Part shown: positions 10,100-19,524 of the stretch, piece after piece | Position numbering within the stretch: the stretch's first letter is position 1 | Layout of the letters: each line of letters starts with the position of its first letter | Origin: Strigamia acuminata | Lineage: Eukaryota > Arthropoda > Chilopoda > Geophilomorpha > Linotaeniidae | Assembly: GCA_949358305.1 (NCBI GenBank) | Contig: OX442314.1 | Location: 37,483,211 to 37,547,210 of the forward strand | Length of the DNA: 64,000 nt | Reading direction: 5' to 3' | Position numbers and translations under genes: made by a program | Notes under the pieces: generated by a model | Seen by the model: only the letters and a program-made list of their open reading frames with translations | What the model was told of the DNA's origin: nothing | The model's database searches: none

Positions 10100-11736
10100 T
10101 GTTGGGGCGCCGTTGGCGGCGCCGCCTTTTTGAGGCGTCTGATCGCAGATTCGAGCGCGAAGATATTTGGGCTTCCTCTCGTCGCCATTAGAGTCCATCC
10201 AATTTTAGCAGCTTTAATTGAAGTTATTACGCGTTTCCCGATTATATTTGTCGGGTATACTATTCTGTATTCTGGATCATATCTTTGTGGAACATTTACT
10301 TGTTGGAAATGTCTTTGTTGTATCTCAAGTGATAGCCGTAAGATGATATTTTGTATTCATTTTTTAATTTATCTTTATTTTATTTTAGACTTCTAAACCC
10401 TATGTTTATAAAGTCTAATAAAACGGTTCTGTTCGTCTGTCCATAGAAGTGTAGAAGGGGTTTAGAAGTCTAACAAGGAGACCACAGGAGTGTGTAATTC
10501 ACAATTGTTAAATAAAGTATTCACATGACCTGAGCAATGTTTCTTTCAAATATTTAAATGCAACGCTCTCTCACATTGTTACAAACAGTTACAACACCCA
10601 GAATTCTTTACTGTGTGTTGAAACACTATTTTTTGATTTTTTGAGTAAAAAGGTCAAGTGTAGCACTACACTTGGTGATTAAACTGTTCAAACCCTACTC
10701 TGGAACCCAAGTAATTTGATATCACATGACATATGACATCACAACTTTGTTCACCAACATGACTGCCTGCATGGAGACAACAATAGTTTGTGTGGTGGCC
10801 CAGTGGTTTATTATTATTTAACCCCTAAACAACCATTAATCTTTCTTTTAGGACCAAGTCTATTAAAATAGCAAACGAACTACGAGTCAATCACAGGAAA
10901 CCATGAAGGTTTTCAACTACAAGTTACTAAGACAAACCAATTACGTCAACTACTGATGCTCTAGTTAAAGCAGCCGAAGGATTGCAACTAGAGCCCTTCA
11001 AGAAGCAGTGGAAAGAATGTGTTCTTTTTGACACTCAACCAGGAGATTCAGCGGCTCGCCTCCTTTTAGAAGGAACGGATCAGATTACCTTTGGTGATAA
11101 ATTATTTTTCCCCCATGTCTGACTCATTTCCACCCCTAAAATGACAAAGTCCCCTAACTCAAAATTTGTCCAAGAAAACCATTGATCTGAACTAATGTTT
11201 GTTTCCCCTAAGAAAGGTTTTATTCCTCAACAAATTTACTCCACTTATTAGCAAATGTATCCCAACACTTGCTATTGTTCTACAATTTTCCTCGCTTACG
11301 TTTCTGACCAATACCCCCAGTTTTTGCTCTGGTGGTAGGACAATCAAGTTCTTAATGATCGCGATCCCTACAATGTGCTTGCATGTTTAAATGCGAATGT
11401 TCCATTCATCCATTCATCCATTTCAGTCTTCACATGCCACAAGGTTGTAGGGACAATATTCAACAATATTGCGAAGAATTAATTTTGGTTTTGTCGCCGC
11501 ATTTTTTTCTTGACATCTTCAGGGATACCCCTTGCAGGTCTCTGGTCGTGGGTATGGATATCAGTAGTGTGGTGTACCTCCGCCTTGTTTTGTTCAAGTC
11601 AGAGCAATAAAGAACACTTTGTTTCCCTCTTTGTTTTTCTTTGCATGTCCCATCTCACACCTGATATAGTCTCTTTATCATTTGAAAAATGTTCTGATTT
11701 TTATTGTGTATGCAGTTGCAATAATTCAGTCTAGGA
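10100..11736. other. Intergenic DNA with no recognised gene
   Basis: Several short frames (for example 10130-10396 and 11199-11390) show no recognisable motif and have ordinary AT-rich composition. A GC-rich pocket with GGCGCCGTTGGCGGCGCC lies near 10107. AATAAA occurs near 10417 and 10509. Confidence 0.4.
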
Positions 11737-11770
11737 TCGGGCCTAAGTTCCAAAGGGAACTCAGGCCCGA
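11737..11770. repeat. 15-bp inverted repeat (hairpin)
   Basis: TCGGGCCTAAGTTCC and GGAACTCAGGCCCGA face each other across a four-base AAAG loop, with one mismatch. It could form a strong hairpin or be the edge of a foldback element. Confidence 0.6.
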
Positions 11771-12046
11771 GGAGTAAGAAGAGAAAGACGAGTGTACACA
11801 AGACATTGCCCGAGTCGTTCCCCACGATGATTTACCATCAATGTGTAAAAATGAGGTTTCCTGTCTTTTTGCAATGCAGTAGGATGGATGACAGGACACA
11901 GGACACAGGATGCCACCTCGCGACTTGTTACAACTGCCTTGGCGTCAAGAAAAGATTAAAAATACAACCATGGAATCCGGAATTCCTTCCGTTTGTAATT
12001 AAGGGAATGTTTGTTCTCCCTCCTCGTCTATGAGCGACCTGTTACA

Positions 12047-12070
12047 AATGTAAGGCCACGGCCTTACATT
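12047..12070. repeat. Palindrome 20 bp upstream of the Myb-like gene
   Basis: AATGTAAGGC and GCCTTACATT flank the four bases CACG. The short distance to the ATG at 12090 makes a regulatory or 5'-UTR hairpin possible, but chance or a foldback remnant is not excluded. Confidence 0.5.
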
Positions 12071-12089
12071 ACTGATTAAATCGCCCGAC

Positions 12090-12449
12090 ATGGAACCAAT
12101 AGAAGTGTGTCGAAATAACATGAATTCAGCGCTTGACATGGAGCTGGACATGGAGCTGGAACCGTTGTCAGAACTGGAGTCGGAACCGGAGTCGGAACTG
12201 GAAAAGGTAACGGTAACGGTACCTAGACGCCGCATGATATGGGAGGCGAAGGAAGAGGAGGCGTTGTATCGTGGCGTAAAAAATTATGGTGATAAAGGAC
12301 ATTGGGAGGAGATTAGGCAGGACATTGATGAGAATGTTCATCTAGGTAAATATACCGGTGGCCAACTCTGCAATAAATTTCGCAGTTTAAAAAAAGATAA
12401 AATAAAAATGGCCAAATTTGAATTAAAATTCGGGGTTGTAAAAATGTAG
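12090..12449 (+). CDS. Small Myb/SANT-domain protein
   Basis: A 119-aa frame with ATG start. Residues 11-37 are an acidic Met/Glu/Leu/Ser-rich segment built from short repeats (ELDMELEPLSELESEPESE). Residues about 48-108 look like one Myb/SANT helix-turn-helix domain: three spaced aromatic positions in IWEAKEEEALYRGVKNYG, GHWEEIRQD and LCNKFRSLKKD, with the third tryptophan replaced by Phe, as in telomere-repeat-binding Myb domains. Such domains bind DNA in the nucleus. A single Myb domain plus an acidic arm suggests a transcription or telomere-type factor, or a transposon accessory Myb protein (as in Harbinger elements). No introns are needed. The short length and repeat-rich setting leave open that it is a fragment. 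Confidence 0.55.
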   Translation: MEPIEVCRNNMNSALDMELDMELEPLSELESEPESELEKVTVTVPRRRMIWEAKEEEALYRGVKNYGDKGHWEEIRQDIDENVHLGKYTGGQLCNKFRSLKKDKIKMAKFELKFGVVKM

Positions 12450-12471
12450 ATGGAATGTAGATGGAAAAATC

Positions 12472-12655
12472 GAGAATAGCTATTTTTGTCTGTTTTTATT
12501 TATTTTTGTTCATTTTCATTCATTTTCGTTTATTTTTATTTATTCTTGTTCATTTTCATTCATTTTCGTTTATTTTTATTTATTCTTGTTCATTTTCATT
12601 TATTCTTGTTTATTTTTATTTATTCTTGTTCAATTTTTATTTTTATTCATTTTAT
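12472..12655 (+). repeat. Tandem repeat of TTTATTTATTC / TTCATTTTCATT units
   Basis: A T-rich array with a higher-order period of about 42-48 bp (TTCTTGTTCATTTTCATTCATTTTCG-like units). A similar short stretch lies at 13130-13170. It starts soon after the Myb-like gene and may cover its 3' UTR. Confidence 0.7.
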
Positions 12656-12839
12656 TTGATTTTGGCATCCATCACACAATCCGTTCCGCCGCTCCGCAGT
12701 TCCAGAATGGACATCGGTTTCATTAAGTTATGCTGACAAAATATCAAGCCATGTAATGGATGCCAAATACTCCAAACCTACAAACATGCAGAAAAACAGC
12801 TACCGTACCAATTTTCAGCTTGGATTCCATAACAAACTC

Positions 12840-13765
12840 GTGGACTATTCAAAATTGGCAAAATTCAACACGGATCAATGTGGATTTAACTATGAACTCG
12901 TGTCCTCTCGCACAATTTCTGTAAAAGGTGAAAACAAAACAAATCACTAAAAAGGCAACACAGTTCTACTGTTCAACATGTAATTTCTGCTGACAGGAAT
13001 CTACAGAACACCAAAATAAATCAGCAAAATTAGGATTTGCCTGTTTACAACCACACTATCATTTGCGCAATGCTAGCTTTAGGGCGTGAGCCTGCTCTAA
13101 ATATACATACTTTATTCTGTATTTACTTTTCATTTCTTTTCACTTTATTTATTCATTTTTATTTATTCTTATTCTGACTTGTGAGTTCTGTTTATTTTGA
13201 TTTTGTTTAGATATTTTCCTTTGCATCCATCTCGCGACAACGTTCTCCAATGATAGAACGTTGTGAAAACGTTGAGATAATGGAAAGCGTCATAGAAATG
13301 GACAAGCGACTGGTCGCGGCAGCCATCTTCGTGTTTTTGATAAATTTTTATCTCCGCGAAAACAAACCATGCCTGTCGGGGTAAGAACAAGTTTTTTATT
13401 CTATTTTGGGGTTTACATGCTTAAAAACAGTGGAAGAAGGAGCTATTTCAGACAATTTGTGACCAATAAGAAAACTTCCAGTTTTCCATCACAGTACATC
13501 CTAAATTACGCCCGCTTAAGGTGCGTTTCTCTCCGGTCAATTCCCCACCTCACTCCGTCTAAAACTGCCAGTTTTCACACAAATGTCATGTCGATTCAAC
13601 TATAAACTCGTGTCCTCTCAAACAATTTCATTTCTTTCAAAGATGAAAACACATTTGGTTTTTCTCAGTCACTCGCTGAAAAGGCTACACACTTACACTT
13701 GTAATTTCTGCTGATGGGGATTTGCTGGACACTAAAACCAACCCGAACAATTCGCATTTGTGTGA
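12840..13765 (+). repeat. Diverged direct repeat pair (12840-13040 and 13560-13765)
   Basis: Both halves share AACTATxAACTCGTGTCCTCT, then ACAATTTC, then AAAAGGC, then TGTAATTTCTGCTGA in the same order and spacing. They are clearly related but diverged. The unit is unidentified and probably transposon-derived. The DNA between them holds no recognisable gene. Confidence 0.55.
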
Positions 13766-13774
13766 ATCCAATAA

Positions 13775-13940
13775 TATGTCATTTTTATTATTTTTATATT
13801 TAGAAGTGTTCTGGAGAAGGCAGTGACGAGATAAAGAAGTGGTGGGATAACTGCCCCATCTGCGTTTTTTGGTGTTGCTCTTGGTCATTACATGAACATG
13901 CCTAATAGCAATGTTGCTATTACACATGATCACTTGAAGC
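13775..13940 (+). repeat. 160-bp block duplicated at 21625-21790
   Basis: Nearly identical to the later copy (AGAAGTGTTCTGGAGAAGGC through TTACACATGATCACTTGAAG). In both places it precedes a copy of the Ulp1-bearing element, so it probably belongs to that element's 5' part. Confidence 0.75.
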
Positions 13941-13999
13941 AATTGCTTTCAAACAGTAAAAGTTATCCAATTTATTTCCACCAAGAGATGAACACGCCC

Positions 14000-15120
14000 A
14001 GTTAGCACGCGTCATCTGTAGCAGGCTGGCTTAAGTCAGCTGCAGCCCCAGAGAATGTCCAAAGCAGTGGATTTAGACAATCCACAGCCAGGGCCATCGC
14101 GCCCTCGTCAACCAGCTCGAAGGGGCGGTGGGAGAAGAAACCTTGCCACCCCCACCAGAAGTTGCGCGCAAAGTCGTGGTTGTGGATGACGAGAAGTCGC
14201 AAGACACCACTCAACCACAGCCACCGCCCGAGGGTGCACGAGGGCCTTGAAACCGCCCAGGTGGCTGCCTTCGAGAAAAGTCTAATTGGACAAATGACGG
14301 ACCTCTTGTCCCGCTTCTGACTGACATCGTCGAGAAGACTACCTTACTTCAAACATGGTCAGTTAAAAATACTAAATGATTGTAACACTTGGCTATTGGA
14401 TTACATGACGTGGTGAATTTTAAGCGGCCCTTTTCAACCAAAAAGAAGAAGCTAAAGAACCAAAAGCCCATGAACGTCCACTAACTAAGGCAGAAGAAAG
14501 TCGGATAGAAAGAAGGAAGAAATGTCGACAGGCGAAGCGAATAAAGATTGCAGTAACAAAACGTGAGAGTGGCATTCATGCGAAAGCAAATGGATAAGAC
14601 CATCCGAAGGAATGAGAAACGGCTGAAGGAATTACGCTTAGAACAGCGAAGTATGGTCAACGAGGTGCAGAAAAGAGGATTACAAGGACCAGAAGGAAAG
14701 GCAGTATACGACGCTTGGTATCGCGCAGCGGACGAACTTTTAAAACACGAGGCGGTCACTCGCAAGAATATTTTAAAGGCCAAAGCACTCGCAAAACGCA
14801 AATCTTTTGCTGACCCAAATGTGATAATGCCAGCAGTATTACATCATTATAGAGTCCGCTTGAGCAAAGATAAACGTCTGATGGCCTTACAAATGGCAAT
14901 TGATTACAAATGGAAACCTCAACATGAATTAGCCTTAGCAACGATTGGAAATCCACCAATCGAAGTAAAAACTACCAAATGGCAGCTTTGGGCTATATGG
15001 ATCCGGGAAAAGAATCGTGGGTTCACAGTAGCATTGTCAACTTTTATCTGAACATGCTAACGAAAGAATATCGGAAAACATGTTTTACATACCGGAATTA
15101 ATGTATGATGATATGTACCA
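14000..15120 (+). mobile_element. Ulp1-protease-bearing element, copy A (decayed)
   Basis: Shares GATGAACACGCCCAGTTAGC and the following 80 bp with 22428-22525, and its coiled-coil coding part with 22520-22720. The order of blocks is the same in both copies, which defines one element family. No terminal repeats were identified. Confidence 0.55.
14563..15051 (+). pseudogene. Basic coiled-coil protein leading into an Ulp1-like protease (frameshifted)
   Basis: The 162-aa frame begins with a highly charged helical region (KQMDKTIRRNEKRLKELRLE) that fits a coiled coil, then a basic region (KNILKAKALAKRKSF). A globular stretch follows, ending at NPPIEVK. After that the homology to the fragment at 6.5-6.9 kb continues in a different frame (MAALG, DPGKESW, SSIVNFYLNML), so one frameshift breaks the gene near 14,970. 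The protease motif is the N-terminal part of a C48/Ulp1 fold; no catalytic Cys is reached in this copy. The element is of unknown class; Ulp1-like proteases occur in several self-synthesising or Mutator-like DNA transposons. Confidence 0.5.
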
Positions 15121-16380
15121 AAAGAAAAGTAAATAGCAAGATATAAACTTTCCTTCCTTTCTCTTTATGTCCGACCATGAGGGGACCGAGGTGGTCAATG
15201 CCCGTGTGCTGGAACAGGGCTGCCGGCGTGACGCGCTCCATTGGAGGGTCGCCAGTGGCTGGATTATTGCGGTCCAACCTCTCCTTTTTGCAAACCAGGC
15301 AACTCCGGATCACCGCCTTGACCGTTCGGCGTCCTCTTATGATCCAGTACTTATCTCTCAACCTGTAGAGCGTCTCACTCAGCTCACCATGCAGGGGCTG
15401 AAAGTGGACCTTCCGGATAATTAATCTCGTTACCTAGCTATCTGGATGTAATATGATGAGAAACGCTTCGTCAAAGGGAAGCACCGACTTCCCTAGACGG
15501 CTCCTAAGACGGAGTAAGTCCTTCTCATCTATGAAAATGTCAAATTTTTCAAGATGGAAGACCGACTCACTTTCTCTTTCATTTCCGCAGCTCGCCTCTC
15601 GTCCGGAAAAATCAAGACCTGAGCCAGGTGGATGACTCTCTCCTCGGCAACCTCTATTTCGAGACCCTCGAGGTCCCTCCCGCGCGCGGAAAAAGGGAGC
15701 CAGCGCTGCATGAAGACGAAAACTCGCACGAGGCGACTAAAATTGCTAAATCGCTCAAAAACCTCAGCCTCTCCAAGTGCTGCGGCTGAAGCCATCTTTT
15801 CCTTCTTCGCCTCTTCCATCGGGAGGACAACGTCTTCGGGTCCGTCCGTGAGGTCTTCCAGCTGACCCGGCCCATCCCACCAATGACGGTTGGCCATAAG
15901 GCTCTTTGCCTCGCATGGGCGAGTCAAAACGTCCGCCGACTTCTCGAGGACTTCTGCCACTCTGTTGGAAACATATGGCTTCCAGCGGTTTTTGTCCGAC
16001 TTCAACCATCCGAGCGCGACCATCGAGTCCAAATAGTACCGGATCTTCCCGACTGGATAACCCGGCAAGAAATCTTTCATGATGTACTCTACCATCCAAA
16101 CTCCAACAACCGTCGTAGTCAACTCAAGGCGTGGTCAGGTCAACTTGGTGGTGGGGGCAATTCTGCTTTTGCTCAAAAGCAGTTGGGTTGTCCCCGACGC
16201 AGCTCGGACATACAGGGCGCACCCGTATGCCTAAGGGCTAGCATCACAAAAAACGTCTATGTCCATCTCTTCGCCTGAGTAAGTTCCCATCCAACGCTTC
16301 ACCCGGGCTTCGGTGAGGCGCTGAATGTCGGCGTACCATTCGAAAGAGTGGCGAAACAATTCCAGTTCGTGGATTACTAG
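15098..16380 (-). pseudogene. BEL/Pao Pol fragment: RNase H to integrase
   Basis: Read on the minus strand from 16380, the pieces appear in BEL/Pao order. First comes an RNase H block (VFCDASP, AYGCALYVR, LLLSKSRIAP), then DSMVALGWL, RWKPYVSNRVAEV and WWDGPGQL. Last come the integrase zinc region and core start (YWIIRGRRTVKAVIRSCLVC, FQHTGIDHLGPL). At least one stop after CDASP and frame changes break it, and the integrase is cut near 15098. The intact enzyme would degrade RNA in RNA:DNA hybrids and insert cDNA. Piece order and motif spacing make the family call strong. Confidence 0.75.
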
Positions 16381-16415
16381 ATCCGGGGAGCCACCGTTCT
16401 TATGTTACAAAGCGG

Positions 16416-16830
16416 TTGGTAAAGAAATTACGCCTAAACAAAATTGAGACTTACCACACCATGACCCAGTGTTTGCTGAACAAAGAGCCGGTTTCTACGA
16501 CTCATGATGTATTTCGCTTTGACTTGCAGTCTCGTCACGACAGACAGAAAACATCCGTATTGGCTCTTGATACCGACACACTTCCAAGTGTAAAGGGAGT
16601 GGTAGACCATCAGACGCTGCAACAAATCAAGTCTTATGGTCTCGAGATGGCAGAACCACATCCCTCCGTGATGGATGAAGTGGATATCTTACTAGGAAGT
16701 GGCGCTTGGTGGAAAATTATTCAATCTGGAACGAAGTAAATCAGTCCGGAGTTAGGAATGATGAACACTGTATTTGGGTGGATCATAAATGGTCAAATTA
16801 AATCAAAAGAGCGTTCTGTCTACAAAGATG
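16416..16830 (+). pseudogene. BEL/Pao aspartic-protease-region fragment
   Basis: The frame reads LEMAEPHPSVMDEVDILLGSGAWWKII and, after one stop at 16737, GMMNTVFGWIINGQI. The pair D-x-LLG-x-x-x-WW/W(K/E)I and (K)T-x-FGW-(I/V)-x-G is typical of the end of the BEL/Pao (A17) protease region. It lies opposite in strand to the neighbouring BEL/Pao fragment, so the two are separate insertions or one was inverted. Confidence 0.65.
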
Positions 16831-17190
16831 ACGTCTGTCCGGGAGATATATCATGTATGGCGATCGATTCGGGAGGAAAGATAAATCCCAACACTTCCAA
16901 AGAGGACAAAGGCGGACTTGGACGTGCGAATTCCGCATCAATACCCGACAAGAATGGCGAAAAGGATGGATTTCGAGCCATAGGTGTAGCCCATTTTAGT
17001 TTCGCCGCGAGCCGCTCTAGCGAGCTGGAGGTACGGCACTTGGACGTCCCACCCAAAAAACGGAAATTTTTGGAAACTTGACGGTCCAGAGAATAAGCGC
17101 GGATACGACGGCGGTCTCGTTGAGTCCAACTTCACCCGAGTCTACTGAAAGGAAAGATGAATTGTCAAAAAATTGCAAAAAAGACAAAGG

Positions 17191-17530
17191 AAAAATGTCA
17201 GACAAATGGAAGAAAATATTGAAATGGAGTCTTAAAAGGCTCACCAATTCACACAGAAGATCAAATGTTAACCTCAAGCCCACAGGAAAGATACATTTGA
17301 TAATAGGCCCCATGTTTTCGAAGAAGACAACAGAGCTGTTGAATATAATTCAAGCACTTGAACGACATTCGATATGGAAAAGATGAAATAGTCGCTCACA
17401 GTGGGCAGCGACGCCCGGCCACCTGAGTTGAGTCGTTGAAAGAGATCAAACAAAGAGCAGGGTCGGTCAAGACGATAGGCATCGATGAAGGACAGTTTTT
17501 CAGGGACATTGATTCGTTTTCAGTGGTACG
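17191..17530 (+). pseudogene. Thymidine kinase (TK1 type) pseudogene fragment
   Basis: TK1-type kinases phosphorylate thymidine for the dTMP salvage pathway. The sequence shows GKIHLIIGPMFSKKTTELL, matching the family P-loop region IIGPMFSGKSTEL, but with the loop Gly changed to Lys. A frame change follows, then DIRYGKDEIVAHSGQ, equivalent to the family's D-x-R-Y segment. After a stop comes TIGIDEGQFFRDIDSF, matching the conserved IGIDEGQFFPDI Mg-binding and catalytic region. About ten residues between P-loop and DIRYG are missing. The lasso/zinc part is absent, and a possible splice donor GTACGT follows. The broken frames and the Lys in the P-loop indicate an inactive copy. It is surrounded by transposon debris. 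Whether it derives from the host gene or from a TK carried by a mobile element or virus is open. Confidence 0.75.
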
Positions 17531-17782
17531 TATATACACCTATATTGTCCGTGTGGACGTAGACGTGGACACACAATAGGTTTAGCAAATATATTCTTTA
17601 CATCTTATTTAAGAACAACTCGAATTGAAAATTAACTTTCATCCATGGTTTACCCTATGGCGCTACAGTACATATTTTTAATTATGTTTCGTGTGTCATT
17701 TAAAAATAATGGCGTCGGAAAAATCCGCTGACGAAAATGGGCGAATATTAGCAGGAATGGAACGTTACGTGAAGAAAGAGCC

Positions 17783-18660
17783 ATGTTAGCCGCCGAACAG
17801 AAACGATTGACAGAGGAACGACGTGCTGTCGAAGAGCGCAAGCAGGCAGCCATTGCAGCTATTACAGCGGAAAATGAGCAACTTCGTCTAATCACCATTC
17901 GTGCAGAGCAAGATGCAGAAGCAACTAGACAAGCATTTATGTGCAATATGTCGACTGGGTTAAAAAACCCATTTGGAAAAGGAGGTCGAATTATCATTTC
18001 GCACATTGGCTGTGAAGATGGATTCGTTGATGGATGTCTTTTGTGTTTTCGGTATCTCTAATTGGAGAAAAGAAAAGATTGCTTAATGATAAGTACACAT
18101 TTATTCATTAAAAGGCTAAAAAAGCAGAAGGAGATTACCACGGCGAAATGAATGCAGAAGTGTACAGCCAATGGATGGAAATTGTGTTTCCGAAATTGAA
18201 GCCGGGGAGTACCATTGTAATGGACAATGCTCCGTACCACAGTGAAGTGGTTGAAAGATGTCCGACCACAGCTTGGTTGAAGGCCGAAATCCAGGCATGG
18301 TTGACGAGCAAAAACGTCCAGTATTCTGTGAAAGCAACAAAGCCAGAATTAATGGATGATGTTAGAAAAATCAAAGATAATTACAAAAAGTTTAAAATAG
18401 ATGAGCGAGCCAAAGAACTTGGTTTTAAAATAATTAGATTACCACCTTACCACTGTAAAAACGTTTGGTCGCAGGTACAATCTTATTAGTACTCAATAAG
18501 TAAACAAATACTCATGCCTTTTGCAACATTAAGGTCAAAGGCTACGTCAGAGCAAATAATAAAACATTTAAAATTACCAAAGTGGAGTCATTACTGCAGG
18601 AAGGAATAGCTAGAGTAACTGCAGCCAATTGGCTTAACTACCTGAGACACATCATTGAAA
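17783..18660 (+). pseudogene. Tc1/IS630-superfamily DDE transposase remnant (three blocks)
   Basis: Block 1 (17783-18051) has an Ala/Glu/Arg coiled coil and then GKGGRIIISHIGCEDGFVDG. Block 2 (about 18115-18474) reads KKAEGDYHGEMNAEVYSQWM, then VMDNAPYH with the catalytic Asp, and KIIRLPPYHC. Block 3 (about 18535-18660), after an apparent intron (CAG|GTACAA to AAG|), reads VKGYVRANNKTFK. The usual ELNPIE segment after PPYHC, which carries the third catalytic acid, is missing, so the enzyme should be dead. Phases of the first junction do not fit a simple intron, another sign of decay. Related fragments lie at 33.6 and 46.3 kb. Confidence 0.75.
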
Positions 18661-18760
18661 TAGTTAATATTTATTTATTAAAATTAACCTTTCCATAGCC
18701 AAGCCTGGCTACCACACGTTGCTAGCTGTGGTCGGTCAAATCAGCCTTCTTTTAAAATGC

Positions 18761-18883
18761 TTCTGCGCATGTGCAGAATCTTATTTCTCCTGGTGCAATC
18801 GCATTTTTTCTGGTTTGACATGTGCTGAGGCCAGGAAAAATGTGATTGCACCTGGAAAATTAAGATTGTGCACATGCGCATAA
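18761..18883. repeat. Foldback element with ~53-bp imperfect inverted arms
   Basis: TTCTGCGCATGTGCAGAATC (arm 18761-18813) faces GATTGTGCACATGCGCATAA (arm 18831-18883) across about 17 bases. The arms match over nearly their full length. It looks like a small MITE. Confidence 0.65.
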
Positions 18884-19062
18884 TAGAATCACCCAAGTTT
18901 TCTTAATAGCCAAGACAGCTAAAAGTGTTTAGTTCTCTCAAAGTAGCTGAAGTCAGAGCTTGTCAGTCAGTGAATGACTTGGCATCTTTGATTAAGCATT
19001 TTTCAAACCAAGTTATTCATGCTCGTTCATTTAGTCTTAAGATTTAGTTTATTAGAGTGATA

Positions 19063-19320
19063 TACAACCCCTGGCAAAAAGTATTCGATCAGCCACCACA
19101 TGAGCTGATTCGAACTCCAAATCAATTTTTTTTGCAGTCTAAGTAATAATTTATAAACAAAGCATTTTATTCACTGAAAAGACCAAGCAAAATGCTACAA
19201 TTTAGTGGCAATATGAAATAGATTAAACAAAATTTAAAAAAGTTACAGATATTTTTGTTGACACCCTTGTGGAAAAAAGTATTCGATCACTACAAAGCTG
19301 AGAAAAAAGTATTCGGACAA
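19063..19320 (+). mobile_element. Tc1/mariner terminal region with repeated binding-site-like motifs
   Basis: TACAACCCCTGGCAAAAAGTATTCGATCA closely matches the Tc1-family terminal consensus. The core (A)AAAGTATTCG(A/G) recurs near 19076, 19280 and 19307, as in IR/DR ends where the transposase binds twice. No transposase frame and no matching opposite end were found nearby, so this is a single end. Confidence 0.6.
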
Positions 19321-19524
19321 GCACTGAAAATTTTGGAATTTTGAATTAATATTAATGACAACAATGTCCCCTCTTTACTAAACTCAGTAGTGACCATCCA
19401 ATACACTGAGAAGTGATTTTTATGTTTGTAAAATTTAACAAACACGCCTAAACTTAAAGAACCAACAAATGACTCAAAATAACCAATAATTAAACTCTTT
19501 AAATTATAATACCTCAAATAGAGA

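Noticed and set aside
12461-12736. Phe/Leu-rich 91-aa frame
   Set aside because: It is translation of a T-rich tandem repeat.
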